Numbered from the stretch's first letter, positions 45,416-55,994 are shown. The stretch is 64,000 nt of DNA from Acanthosepion pharaonis (GCA_903632075.3 CAHIKZ030000812.1:1-64000), one strand, 5' to 3'. Made by a program: numbers and translations. The notes: generated by a model not told the origin, from the sequence alone.

Positions 45416-46528
45416 GTGCCTGAAGTTTTCTCCCTCTGTGATGATGTCCTACTATATAATGACCGCGTAGCAATTCCAAACAGCCTACAAAGAAAAATCC
45501 TCAGGGATTTTCACATGGGACATCCAGGGAAGAACCGTACGAAAAACCTCATGCGCTGCTATGTTTATTGGCCAAACATGGACAAGGACATAGCAGACAT
45601 GATAGATTCATGCAAAGGATGCGTGCTTGCAGCAAAAGCTCCAAACACGACGTGCAGACCATGGCCCAAAACAGATCATCCTTGGCAAAGAATTCATATA
45701 AATTTTGCAGGGCCTATAGACAACATGTACTATCTCATTGTTATGGATAGCCACTCAAAATGGCCTGAGGTCCTACAATGCAAAAGACCAACCACAAACT
45801 GCATGATCGGATTTCTACATGAGCTATTCGCGCATTTTGGCGTGGTAGATTGTGTAGTTACAGATAATGGCACTCAATTCACATCAAATGAATTTAGAGA
45901 CTTCTGCAAGTCATATCAGGTGGACCACGTTACAACGCCTCAGTACCACCCTAGGTCAAATGGCCAGGCCAAAAGGTTTGTGGACACTTTAAAAAGGGCT
46001 TTAAGAAAGGCACTAGGCACACTGACAAATAAAGCATTGCAACAATTTCTGCAGGTGTATCGGATAACCCCTAATCCGAACACGCTTATGGGAAGCTCGC
46101 CTGCAGAAACAATGTTCGCAAGGAAAATAAAGTCTGTCTTCGACAAACGTATTCCATGGCAAGCAAAGTTCAAAAAACCGTATCGCCTCAGGAAATATTT
46201 CAATCCTGGTGATAGGGTCTTTTTCAAGGCGTACAAGAACAATTTGACATTCTGGGAAGTCGGCACCATAAAGCAGAGAATTGGCGAACTGGTATATATG
46301 GTCCAAGGACCAAAAAACATTCACAAACGCCATTGGAACCAGCTCAGAAAATGTCGTTTGAAGGAATCGGAGCAATCACTACAAAATAACTGTGAAGAGC
46401 CAATTGACGTAATTTTTGATCACTTCGATCTCAACATGCCCCAAGTCTCTCCTGAAATGCAACGCTCAGGAAGGAAAAGGAAATTTACTCAACCGCTCGA
46501 CGTAAATCCCAAGAGGAAAAAGCATTAA
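45416..46528 (+). CDS. Integrase of the Ty3-type element, two catalytic acids replaced
   Basis: 370 codons; it begins 16 bases after the RNase H stop, so a stop interrupts an original pol frame. The H-M-G-H...C-K-G-C zinc module is present (residues 33, 36, 66, 69). In the core, the first catalytic Asp position reads Asn (residue 96, codon AAT at 45701, in I-H-I-N-F-A-G-P). The second Asp is kept (residue 150, V-T-D-N-G-T-Q-F). The Glu position reads Lys (residue 186, AAA at 45971, in N-G-Q-A-K-R-F). C-terminal G-D-R-V-F-F-K and H-W-N-Q-L-R blocks are normal, followed by a basic tail. The enzyme cannot be catalytic. Confidence 0.9.
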   Translation: MPEVFSLCDDVLLYNDRVAIPNSLQRKILRDFHMGHPGKNRTKNLMRCYVYWPNMDKDIADMIDSCKGCVLAAKAPNTTCRPWPKTDHPWQRIHINFAGPIDNMYYLIVMDSHSKWPEVLQCKRPTTNCMIGFLHELFAHFGVVDCVVTDNGTQFTSNEFRDFCKSYQVDHVTTPQYHPRSNGQAKRFVDTLKRALRKALGTLTNKALQQFLQVYRITPNPNTLMGSSPAETMFARKIKSVFDKRIPWQAKFKKPYRLRKYFNPGDRVFFKAYKNNLTFWEVGTIKQRIGELVYMVQGPKNIHKRHWNQLRKCRLKESEQSLQNNCEEPIDVIFDHFDLNMPQVSPEMQRSGRKRKFTQPLDVNPKRKKH

Positions 46529-46569
46529 CAGTTTTATTTTTTATCTCCTTTTCAAAAAGAAAACTCTTT

Positions 46570-46579
46570 GGAAGGAGGG
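46570..46579 (+). promoter_or_regulatory. Polypurine tract
   Basis: GGAAGGAGGG directly before the 3' LTR start, as expected for plus-strand priming. Confidence 0.8.
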
Positions 46580-46580
46580 T

Positions 46581-46820
46581 ATTGTGAGACCGAAAACTAC
46601 CTACACAATAGACTCTTCCAGGTCTATATTAAGTAGGCGACATTGCACTCTAGAGAGTGATAGAGAGAGACAGTGAGAGTCTAGTACGACTACCAGTGTT
46701 GGACACTAACTTATAGTAAGCTCCGCTTACACTATCTCTGTAACCTGTTGTTAATATATCTTTCTTACATCTAATCTGTGTTCTGTGTTTTACTTCTGTG
46801 GTCCAAACTTTGGCCCCACA
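46581..46820 (+). repeat. 3' LTR of the 41.1-46.8 kb element
   Basis: 240 bp, collinear with 41091-41324. It carries an extra TCTGTGT-type insertion near its 3' end and lacks about 10 bp near 46657. Confidence 0.9.
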
Positions 46821-46889
46821 TCACTCACCTTAGTCTTAAAATATGCACAACAATGCGAAGGTAATTCTTGGGCAAAAAAGTGAATGAAA

Positions 46890-46974
46890 ATATAATTAAA
46901 AATATTAAAACCACAACACTTTCTCATTGATTAACCAAATATTAATTATCTACATGTTTGTTTTGTCTATTATT

Positions 46975-47006
<32 letters not shown>

Positions 47007-47810
47007 TTTATGAATGATTCAAATTACAATAAAATCTATTACTTTTTATTTCTTACTGATAAAATATTGACTGCTCAACAACAAAAATCTTAAGCATTCC
47101 AAATGTTGTGTCATGAACATTTGTTGGAATCCAGGTAGCCAATAGACAGTAAAGCTGCATTTCAAAGTGTTCACTTTGGTAACATTTTTCAATAGGTGGC
47201 ATCCATTCACATGTGACTGAAATTTATTACAAGCATACATATTCTAAAAGGTGACATTTCAATACATTTTTCTACATAATTTGCCTGTAGATTGTGAATT
47301 TGAACTGTTTTTATTTTAAAAGTGAAAATGGAGGAAAAAGTGATGTATTCATGCCATTTGATACTCCCCTCACCCACCACAAAAAAAAAAAAAAGAAAAA
47401 AAAAAGAACAGAAACTGAACAAATAAAAAAAAAAAAGATAAGTGCCATTTATGGAGATGGTGTGAGATGGTACTGTTTGTTAGTGTTTTACTACTACATT
47501 CAAAAGTAGGAATTTTGACCTGGAAGACAACATTCTGGCAAGCCAGCTGAACATTGATGATGACAATCAAAATGCTGATTAAAAAACAATCCAATTTACA
47601 TTCCCTATATAAGGGGAACAGGTTCAAACTCTGCCAAAGGGCATATTTTCTTTATTAAACTCTCAAAAATCCAGGTTGGTAGATATTAATTATGTTTGAA
47701 AGAACAGATATCTATTCAAAAACATATATCCACTAAATATAAGCAATATATATTGAGATTGACTGCAGTTGATATAAAAATTTCCAAGAGTAGCTTAGAT
47801 GTAGCACAAG
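46890..47810. other. No gene seen
   Basis: TG/TA microsatellite at about 46976-47008 and A-rich runs near 47380-47440. The 85-codon minus frame over those runs is low complexity. Confidence 0.6.
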
Positions 47811-47814
47811 GCCA

Positions 47815-47900
47815 AAAGTATGAGGCACCCAGTGAGGATCGAACTCAATTGTAATTGTTCTAGCGAGACAAGCTTGCTAACCATTACACGTCTAGGTACA
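47815..47900 (-). repeat. tRNA-derived SINE-like head
   Basis: The minus strand reads GTGTAATGGTTAGCAAGC (A-box-like), then GAGTTCGATCCTCAC (B box nearly perfect), at tRNA-like spacing, followed by GGGTGCCTCA. No clean acceptor stem is present, so a SINE head fits better than a working tRNA gene. Confidence 0.55.
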
Positions 47901-48419
47901 CTAAACTGCAGTTGATATGTAGTCATTACAAAATCCATGATTTCATCAATCGGTATATAGTATTATAATCTATGCCAGGGCTTCATACAGTTTTGAATTC
48001 AGAGTTGTCCATCTTCTAAACTAATTGCCAACCATGTAATAGATTTTAATTCATGGTATTTACTCCCTTTTTGTGACATTGTATCAGAATAGGTGAAGCT
48101 AAAGAAATATCAAACTCTGCATACACTTATTTATATCTAACAGTAAAAACAAATTGGAAAGAAACAATCATGACAAAACAGATCATGCTTAGGTGATCTT
48201 CAGATCCGAAGTAAAAACCTTGGGTTGGATTTTTATTATATACAAATGTAGAGGGGTCCACAATCCCTTAAAGGATTTTTAAAAGTTCAAGAAAATGAAA
48301 AGAATGCCTAAACTAAAATACAATAGAACCTAGAATTACTCAAATTGCAAAGAGATGTATGCTGACAGTTAAAAGCAAATATAATAATTTTCATGGAACC
48401 AAATTTCTAAGTGTAACAT

Positions 48420-49085
48420 GTTAAGAGAAGCTAGTGATATTGGTAAATGCAATTATCACAACAACAAAACAAAACAAAAAAAAAGAAAAGAAAACAGAAG
48501 GAAAAAATGAATGACAGATGAAATTTGCAAAATGATGAAAAAGATACACCAAGGAATGGTACAAAATGTGAAGCATTAAACACAAATAGAGACAGGTAAA
48601 AAATGAATGGCTCAACAAAAAGTATACAGAGATAGAAAGAATGAGTGGCATAGACATGATAGGTTTGCATAAAAGAAAAAACAGGATAAACAACATACTC
48701 CTCAACAGGATATAAAGCTGGAACAAATTGATTACACTTATGCATTTGATAAGGTACAACAAAGATCTATTTGAACTGCTAGAAAAATTTTACTTGAGGA
48801 AAAATATTAGAATAATTCAGAACATTTGCTGAGAGCCAACTGTCCACATAAAGATAAAAAAAAAATGAATTGAGCAAGTAGGCAAAAATAAAAAGTAACA
48901 TTAAGACAAGGCTGCATCTTCTCACCAAATTTATTTAATATTTACAATAAGGTGATCCAAAAAGAACTAGTAGTGCTACCAAGATTTATTATTGGTGTAC
49001 ACAATCTTAACATAGATATGCAGTTAAGACACCATGTTGATGGCTGATACAGAAAGAAATCTGTAGGAACTCGCAGACAAGATAG
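48420..49085 (+). pseudogene. LINE reverse transcriptase remnant, plus strand
   Basis: The plus-strand reading gives Y-A-F-D-K-V-Q near 48741-48765 (RT motif A with its Asp), L-R-Q-G-C-I-F-S-P-N-L-F-N near 48902-48945 (motif B region), L-P-R-F-I-I-G-V-H-N-L-N near 48975-49015, and then a decayed catalytic box. Related in sequence to the LINE at 39-40.6 kb, but here the C-terminal part that should follow is inverted (next feature). Several stops. Confidence 0.75.
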
Positions 49086-49089
49086 TAAA

Positions 49090-49650
49090 TGATCTTCTAT
49101 GTACCATTTCCCTTCAGGACATGGATGATCATGGCTCTCCACAACTCTGTCTTTTGTATCTTCCAGTACATTTTATCCTTTTGTTATTTCATCATCCCTC
49201 ATTTGCCTACCATTTACACAAGCTCATTATATAGGTTATTTGCCGATTTTGTCTGTCCTGTTTATCCTCAATATGTCTAAGTTCTCTTTCCTCATTACGT
49301 TCTCTGGAAATTTCAATTGTCTTTTTCTGATCATAAATATAAGTGTTCTTTTTGTTTCCATTTTTCTTAAAACTTTGTTGTTGCTTACATGTTCAGTACA
49401 TGGTATTCTCAGTATCCTTCTGTAGAACCACATTTTTATTGCCTAAAGTCTCTTCATCTCTGTGGAGATTGTCCAGCATTCATTACCATATAAGATGACT
49501 TATTACAAAACAGTTAATTATTTTTTCTTGTTTCATAATACTTTGCTTAGCTTTTGGAACACAAATTTCGCTAGTACTTTGAAGTACAAAATGTTTTAGT
49601 TACAGCCAGAGACATTTTTATTTTGTCTTTATAACAAACCAGAGAGGTAA
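49090..49650 (-). pseudogene. LINE ORF2 C-terminal part, inverted relative to its RT
   Basis: A minus-strand frame at 49236-49433 reads M-W-F-Y-R-R-I-L-R-I-P, then E-H-V-S-N-N-K-V-L-R-K-M, then R-K-R-Q-L-K-F-P-E-N-V-M-R, the standard C-terminal blocks of this LINE group. It faces the plus-strand RT piece tail to tail. Confidence 0.75.
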
Positions 49651-49654
49651 ATAT

Positions 49655-50220
49655 TCTTTTCCTCAGAGTTCTTACAATTATAACCACAAAATAACATTAT
49701 CTTAAAAAAATTTCTTTCTGCCACAAAGAATATACAAAAAAATTCTATCAGTGTAAATAGCAAACATAAGCAAATTTTGGTGCACCAAATGATGACAGAA
49801 AGTGATAAAGACATGCAATTGCCTCAGAAAAGACAATACTTTTTGTTAAGCATCTGAGGTTACCTAAATGACTTGGCAATTCTGTAGTTCAAAAGAAGAT
49901 GGTAGAAGTTAGAAGTGTTAACATATTTGAAAGAAGGTAATATTGAACAAAAGGGTCTGTTTTTAAGATTGACAGAAACAGGCAAGTTAGAATGAAAAGT
50001 GACTAAATTAACAAACTGGTCCTTCTGACTTATCTGACCATGTTCTTTGGAAGATTGAGTTGTGTCAATATTTTGAAGATTACTGACACACTTACAAATA
50101 AAGCACCAACAAAAACATGTAAGATGAAAACAATTCTGAAGAAAAGATTTTTTCTTAATATGTGATTAACAAAAACAGGTGTTGTCTATTTTGCTAATGT
50201 TTCAGATGTGTTTGAAATAT
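49655..50220. other. No gene seen
   Basis: AT-rich DNA with only short chance frames. Confidence 0.55.
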
Positions 50221-50224
50221 TTCT

Positions 50225-50425
50225 AGTCATTTATTGGTACTATGTTTTGCTAAAAGTCCTGCACAAGACATGAACCATTTACTTACATGGTCATTGTGTA
50301 TATGACAGTGGTTGTGTCACTGCTGACTGAGTAACGCTAGAGAAAAGAGTATATGCATGTGCAGTAAGGTCTTCTCTGACTGTCAATTTATATCAAGACA
50401 GTACAAGTGAGTTATTCAAAATGGC
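50225..50425 (-). repeat. Mariner-related repeat fragment, second copy
   Basis: TCCTGCACAAGACATGAA and a following CATTGTG-TAT block match 59412-59460, which belong to a mariner transposase remnant there. Coding sense is barely readable in this copy. Confidence 0.4.
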
Positions 50426-50846
50426 TGAATATGTTCAAAATATATATTTATATTTTCAGAATATTTTGACTAGGAAGTTTAATAATAGGGACTGGTAAGT
50501 AGCTAGATATAATTAATTTATTTACACTATATTTGGATTATTGTCCTCGTCTTTGTTGTTTTTATCACAATGTTTCAGTCGTTCTGTCCTTTGGCTTTCC
50601 TCAGGTGTATATCAATCTGGGTAACCTACACGGAAATTCTGAACTGAACCCTTTATTTAATCTACAAGAGTAGTCTGTTCTCATCCCACTGCTCATGTCT
50701 AGCAATATCTCATCTAGTTCTTATTTTATTTAGAACTGTTCAGTTATTGCTCACCCATTTCGACTGAGTCAGCTGCAGGGGCTCATCATGCCACCCACTG
50801 AGCAGATTCCTAGTGCATATAATAGTCAACCCACTCAGAAAACTTA

Positions 50847-51660
50847 GTGAAACTGAAACAAGCAGCTCTCATCCATAATCACATGACAAACTTGAATGTG
50901 GTAAACCTATTTACCAGAGTTCTTACAGATGTGGCCCTGACAATTGGTCAATTGGAATCAGACCTCTCTCTGGAAGAACATACTAACATTCCGATAGATA
51001 ATCGAATAGAAATATTGATGTTCTGTGTACTGTCAACATTCTTCCAACTAGAGTCTGACATATACCAACAGGAGGAAGGCCTGGCTATGTGCTTGGCAGT
51101 ATCAGCAGAGATGGCAATACATATACATGGAATACTATGAGGAAATGGCTTTAGAAATGGTACTGCTAAAGCCAACAATACAGCTTTAAGTGAATGACAC
51201 CTTCATATTCTGAACCTATACAAATACTGCTGGGCCATGTGAACTCAATAAGAAACTTTGATCCAGTTCACAGTTGAAGAAGAAAATAATAATCAGCTAG
51301 CCTTCCTGAATGTACTAAATACTTGCACAGAGAACAGGTATCATATATCACAAGCCAATCTTCACCAGATAATACCCCAACTTCAATTCTCACCACCCAT
51401 ATAGTGTGAAGAAAGGGATTATTTGATACCTACAACACCAGGCGAAAATCATGTAGTGTCCCAGACACATACCAACAAGGTATGGTCAGCATCAAACATA
51501 CCCTTCAGAATAACAGCTAATCAGCACATTTAACATCAGCATCAGCAGGTAGGAACAGAAGGGACAAGGAGAATGACCAGAAAATTGCCATGATCTGTCT
51601 ACCTTACATTAAGGGCTTATCAAAAAAGATTCTGAAAATCTGAAGTACATACAACATCAG
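50847..51660 (+). pseudogene. PLE reverse transcriptase, degraded
   Basis: The first 97 codons (50847-51140) contain D-L-S-L-E-E-H-T-N-I-P, I-E-I-L-M-F-C and Y-Q-Q-E-E-G-L-A-M, conserved blocks before the PLE palm. After a stop, the catalytic box appears as V-N-D-T-F-I-F near 51191-51211, with the first Asp replaced by Asn. P-N-F-N-S-H-H-P-Y follows near 51379, then G-I-I-x-Y-L-Q-H near 51417. Multiple stops and frameshifts make it inactive. Confidence 0.75.
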
Positions 51661-51730
51661 GACAATATTCAGAAGCAGTTCCACTCTACAGAGAAATCTC
51701 TGCCAAGTGAAGTCTAACATGGGGGATAAT

Positions 51731-51839
51731 ATGACCAAGAATTGCATGTACTCGATTCCTTACAGTTGTGGTAGAGAATATAATGGTAAAACAAGCCACC
51801 CCTTAAAAGTAAGGCAGGAGGAACATTGAAAAGCTGTAG
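51731..51839 (+). pseudogene. GIY-YIG endonuclease remnant of PLE
   Basis: Reads M-T-K-N-C-M-Y-S-I-P-Y-S-C-G-R-E-Y-N-G-K-T, then L-K-V-R-Q-E-E-H and a stop. The normal Y-x-I...Y-x-G motif is recognisable with Ile changed to Asn in the second half. The C-terminal end of the protein (M-L-G-Y-E-E-L-L-N-R-P-S-I) follows at 51948-51986 in another frame. Confidence 0.75.
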
Positions 51840-52493
51840 GTGAGACAATAACGGAGGGAAAGGGATGGTCATCAGCTCCTGAGAAATGAAGTGAAAATAC
51901 TGGACAGGGAAGAACACTAGAGAGTTAAACATCTGAAAGAATCAGTGCATATGCTAGGCTATGAGGAACTGCTTAATAGGCCTAGCATATACAATAAGGG
52001 AACTGCTAATAAAGAAAGACAAATGATAGCACGTTGTGGTGGTAAAGCAACGACTCAATTGATAATAGCAGATAGGAAATGCGAGGAGGGTAACCGACAA
52101 AATAGTGTAACACGTCCAACCTTCTCACAAGCAAAAAACTCAGTGCCCAGAAACAAAAACATGCCTGCTTTATACAGCTGAGGACCGAACATAATTTGCA
52201 TGCGAATGACGAGACAACGAGATTTAGCGTTAACTGTCTGAGACCGCCCAGCATAAAACATGGGCACCGCCATTTTGGTTCTTTTTATCGTTGAACAATC
52301 AGAGTTTGCATGACTCACAGATTCGCAGGCGTTTCCAAGGTAGGCCATTTTCACAATTTTCCACACGTCTACAATTTCAGTAATCCAAAAAAATGGGTAG
52401 CAGCAGTCAGAGTATGACAAGCAGCAGCAGTAATGGCAATGACAGCCTAATCAGCAATGAAAGTTAGGTTTAAAGTTCTGTTTACGTCAGCAA

Positions 52494-52566
52494 ATGGCCT
52501 AATGTGTAAAAGCATTGGTTTGTGAATTTGGTTAGATAGTGGTTGTGAGTTCAATCCCTGGGTCAG
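52494..52566 (+). ncRNA. tRNA-like module in PLE tail
   Basis: TGGCCTAATGTGTAAAAG resembles an A box, and GTGAGTTCAATCCCTGG a B box (consensus GGTTCGANTCC), at tRNA-like spacing. The equivalent place in the 54 kb PLE copy has a similar module. It looks like an internal pol III promoter of SINE type rather than a working tRNA. Confidence 0.5.
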
Positions 52567-52809
52567 GCAGGGTGTGCACTCAGTGGAAACAAGTGAGCAA
52601 TAACTGAACAGTACTAAATAAAATAAGAACAAATAGATGATATCCCTAGTCACGAGCAGTGGAACAAGAACAGTCTACATAGATTAAATAATTCAGTTCA
52701 AAATTTGCTGTAGGTTACCCAGATCAATTTACACCTGAGGAAGGCAAGAGCACACAACAACAAAGATGAGGACAGTAGTCCAAATATAAATAGTCTAAAT
52801 AATAACTCC

Positions 52810-53830
52810 TGATTCCAGAAATTCAAACAAAAAATGATTAACAGATCTGTGAGAAGCAAGGTAAGTTTTAGCAAAAGAATTAATATGATTGAAACTGAAT
52901 AAAGCAAAGTTTAAGACAAATACTGGAATTATTTTTGTGAGGAAGAATTTATTTCATACAATAAAGTATACTGATCATTGCACAGCATCATCTAAATATT
53001 TCATTGGAGAATGTGACTTGTTATATCATAAGAATTTAAGAAGCCAAATTTAATAGGGTTAGTTCAAACAGTTTGTGCCAGCATGTACAACAAAAATATT
53101 GAGTGGGCATAGTGCCAGCAATATCTATTCAAACTAAAGGTAGTTCTCTCTTTACTCCCATATGAAAATGAGAGCAGAACCACTTTTCCTTAAGTATATT
53201 TAATAATGAGAGCAATTTCATATCTGCCCTCTGTGTTTAGTCATGCAGACGTACTGATAAGGCAAAATATAAAGCTAGGAAGATGTTCACAAAGAAGGCA
53301 AGACAAATACTAAATACCAAGATAATTTGATAGATTGGGCAAATATTCTGCAACAGTAAAGAAGGAAAGGGGTGAAGAAAAATTCAGTCACAGATAAAAT
53401 GAAAAAAGACTTAATAAAAAAAAAGGAAGAACATCAAAAAGAAAAGTATCACTGTGAAGCATAAGAAATACTTTTGAATCGGATGTCATGTGCTAAAGAA
53501 AGTCACTTCCAGTATCAAACTACTGCACAAATAATAAAACTTCAAATTTAATTAAGCTGGGATTATCTTGAAACAACTTTGAATTTGAAAATCCCAATCT
53601 GCAGAATAGCCTTTCTTAGTTTCAACAAGACAAACATAACTCCAAGAAATAAAATTAGTTTCATTAAAAGAAAGGCCTTTATTCTCTAAATCAATATTTA
53701 TGAGTCTTTTCTTTAAGACTACAAATCACAGGAATACTAACATCCATACAGTTATTTACTTCAGTCAGTTTTACATGAGTAGATAAAAAATTCAAAATAG
53801 ATTTCAATACCTGTCTATATTTCTGAGATG
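52810..53830. other. No gene seen
   Basis: AT-rich unassigned DNA between two related PLE copies. Confidence 0.55.
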
Positions 53831-54000
53831 AGGTATTATGTACACTATTTACATTATTCGGCCTTCTTCAGGTGGATGGAATGTCGAACTGAACCCTTTA
53901 TTTTGCTCACTGGGGTAGACTGTTCTAGTTCCACATGCCATGTCTAATGGATATCAGTTATCTCCTGTTATTTGCCCTCTCCAAGTTCTCCACCACCTTA

Positions 54001-54071
54001 ACCAGGCATTGAACTCACACTCTTTGGGTCCTGTCACTGGATCTAACAACTTTATCCACTGTGCCATGTGT
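54001..54071 (-). ncRNA. tRNA-like module in PLE tail
   Basis: The minus strand reads TGGCACAGTGGATAAAG (a good A box) and, after a normal spacer, GTGTGAGTTCAATGCC (B-box-like). It occupies the same place as 52494-52566 in the sister copy. Confidence 0.6.
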
Positions 54072-54332
54072 CCTTGAGGACATCTGGGTATGAATTTCTG
54101 GGTATTATAAACCTAATGTCCTCAGCATCATTTTTTACCAGTGCTCATATTGCAATTTCTGATGTTATCATTGCATGTTTTTATCAGAGCTCATTTGTAA
54201 TTTTTGTTATTATTGCTTCTCTCTGGCACTCCTTATTACTGGTTCCTATATTGTATTCATTTCTATGCTTGGTTGGCTCAGGAGATTTTTGTAGCCTAGC
54301 ATATGTGCTGATTCCTTAAGTTTACGAATTTT

Positions 54333-54518
54333 TCAATGATGTTCTTTGTCTATGATCTCAGCCTGATCCCATATGTGGTCAGCCACACCTGATTTTTCCA
54401 CTTCTCGTGTTACAGCTTTCAGGTGTTCTTGAAGCCTTACCTTAAGGGGGCAGCCTGTCTCCCCTTTATATTTCTTTCCGCAGCTGCACAGGATAGTGTA
54501 CACACAGTCTTCAGTCAT
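54333..54518 (-). CDS. GIY-YIG endonuclease domain of PLE, open fragment
   Basis: 61 open codons: C-V-Y-T-I-L-C-S-C-G-K-K-Y-K-G-E-T-G, then L-K-V-R-L-Q-E-H and V-A-D-H-I-W. The Cys pair before the motif, the first half-motif and the R-x-x-E-H block are kept; the YIG half reads Y-K-G. The PLE reading continues past the stop in another frame to M-L-G-Y-K-N-L-L near 54285. It is a domain fragment without RT and cannot work alone as a transposition protein. Confidence 0.75.
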   Translation of the reverse strand: MTEDCVYTILCSCGKKYKGETGCPLKVRLQEHLKAVTREVEKSGVADHIWDQAEIIDKEHH

Positions 54519-54709
54519 GTTCTCCTCTGGGGGGGGGGTCTTACTCGGGAGAGATATCTGCAGTCTACCCCAGTGAGTGAAATAAAGGGCTCAGTTCGAC
54601 ATTCCAACCACCTGGCGAAGGTCGGAGCATACAACAGCCGAAAGGTTGTAATAAATATGGCAACAAAGAGGAGGACAATAGTCCGAATAATGTAAATAGA
54701 TTTCAATAC

Positions 54710-55713
54710 CTTCATCAGCAGTCTATCATTCTAGGATCGCTACAACAAAAATAGTCAAATGAAGTAAACAATTTTATTCATATATTGCAATAACAATGAA
54801 GAAAATGAGAATAGGTATTATTATTATCAGCCGAAAGGAAATATATCAAGAAGTAGACAGAGGGCTACAAAAATGTTCATGAGGAATGAAAGTGGGAAAA
54901 ATCCTAGTGCATATTCTGATATTGTTTACAGAATCTATATATATATTTATAGAAATTTTATTGGTCTCAAATGAAAATATTTACAAGTTATGAACACAAT
55001 TAAGAACTTGGAATTTGGAATACATGAATATAGGGAAAATAAGAGAGGGAAAAGTATCTTCAACAGAAATATCAAATCAAATAGAACATAAATTTACAAC
55101 ATTGGGATAAAAGTTTGTGTATAAGGAATTGTTTAAGTTTTTAAAATTAATTTTTTTAGATCATTCTGACCATGATGCTCCTCTTGGTTGTTATATATTC
55201 ACAATGTTTTATCAGTTGTACTTTTCAGCCTTCTTTTGATGTCTCTTATACTCAGAATTTTAAACCGACAATACATAATCAATATAGGCCATGTGTCTCT
55301 TGGACAATCTTGTGGTGAAATCTGAGAGCCTTAAACATTCATAAAGATTTCATCACTTGACAAAGTATCGGTTAACACATATTAGCTTCCCTGGCAGTTG
55401 TATGTTCAATCTCTGGGTTTTGTGCTAAAATGTCAAATACACTGGCTCAGTGGAAGAAATGTACATGTGACAGGAAGGTGAAAATGTCTGGTGAATGTTA
55501 ATGGAGAGGAAATATCCCATAAGCATGGAAAACAGAATGAGAACAATGCTTCCATAGACTGAATAAAGTATCTGGTTAAAAATTCTGAGAATGTTAACGT
55601 ATAGTACAACAGACCTTTGAAGATCAGAGGGTGCAACAGCAAATATGTGTCCTAATCCATATTAATAATAAGGCATAAAAATCATTTCAAAAAGTCATTT
55701 TTTCAACTCAGAC
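54710..55713. other. No gene; weak SINE-like piece
   Basis: Mostly unassigned. Near 55283-55420 there is a weak tRNA-like order (TGTGTCTCTTGGACAATC-like A region, TATGTTCAATCTCTGG-like B region), but the spacing is too long for an intact SINE head. Confidence 0.35.
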
Positions 55714-55994
55714 TGTGCACAAAAAAGGAGGAAAAAAAAAAAAAACTTCTTGCGACACAAAAACGAATACCTACTTGCAAACGAACACTTTACGAGAGCA
55801 AACGAGCAAAATGGCACCCAAGACTGCTGCCGATGGACGACTGACCACAACGGCTTTTGTCGCCCAAGAAAAGACGCCAAACGACTCGCGCGTCTTCTTG
55901 TAGTCTTCGGTTTAGTCCATTATGGTACTCTAAGGTGTGCCCGGTGACAACACACACACACAGTTCAAGGACGTTTCTGCACATGCTCGTTACA
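55714..55994 (-). repeat. 3' LTR, short form
   Basis: 281 bp. It lacks most of the internal 25-bp repeats present in the other LTR. Confidence 0.82.

Larger units (their letters stand above)
41091..46820 (+). mobile_element. Ty3-type LTR retrotransposon, plus strand, RT palm deleted
   Basis: LTRs at 41091-41324 and 46581-46820 are flanked by TCACT at 41086-41090 and 46821-46825, a 5-bp target duplication. Internal order is a long leader, gag, Cys-His knuckles, protease, truncated RT, RNase H, integrase and a polypurine tract. It is the best preserved element in the window, with three long open frames. It is nonetheless disabled: stops and a frameshift after gag, loss of the RT catalytic core, and replacement of two integrase catalytic acids. 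The LTRs differ by roughly ten substitutions plus three indels by eye. Confidence 0.92.
50523..52803 (+). mobile_element. Penelope-like element with inverted terminal arms
   Basis: Plus-strand RT and GIY-YIG remnants are bounded by inverted arms. The left arm 50523-50757, read on the minus strand, matches 52590-52803 over landmarks in order: AGCAATAACTGAACAG, CTAAATAAAATAAG, GGTTACCCAGAT, CACCTGAGGAA, and AGTCCAAATATA near the outer edge. The non-coding 3' part holds a tRNA-like module. This is the same family as the copy at 53.8-54.7 kb, with which it shares the final coding block M-L-G-Y-x-x-L-L. Confidence 0.75.
53842..54699 (-). mobile_element. Penelope-like element, minus strand, severely 5'-truncated
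   Basis: Inverted arms at 53842-53926 and 54562-54699 share GTCTACCCCAGTGAG, AATAAAGGG, TCAGTTCGACATTCCA and CCGAATAATGTAAATAG; the left arm lacks about 65 bp internally. Between them on the minus strand lie the GIY-YIG domain, the C-terminal block K-E-S-A-H-M-L-G-Y-K-N-L-L and a tRNA-like module. RT is absent: the truncation point is just before GIY-YIG. Confidence 0.75.

Noticed and set aside
47815..47900. A functional tRNA gene
   Set aside because: The A and B boxes are present, but I could not pair an acceptor stem or place an anticodon stem; a SINE head explains it better.
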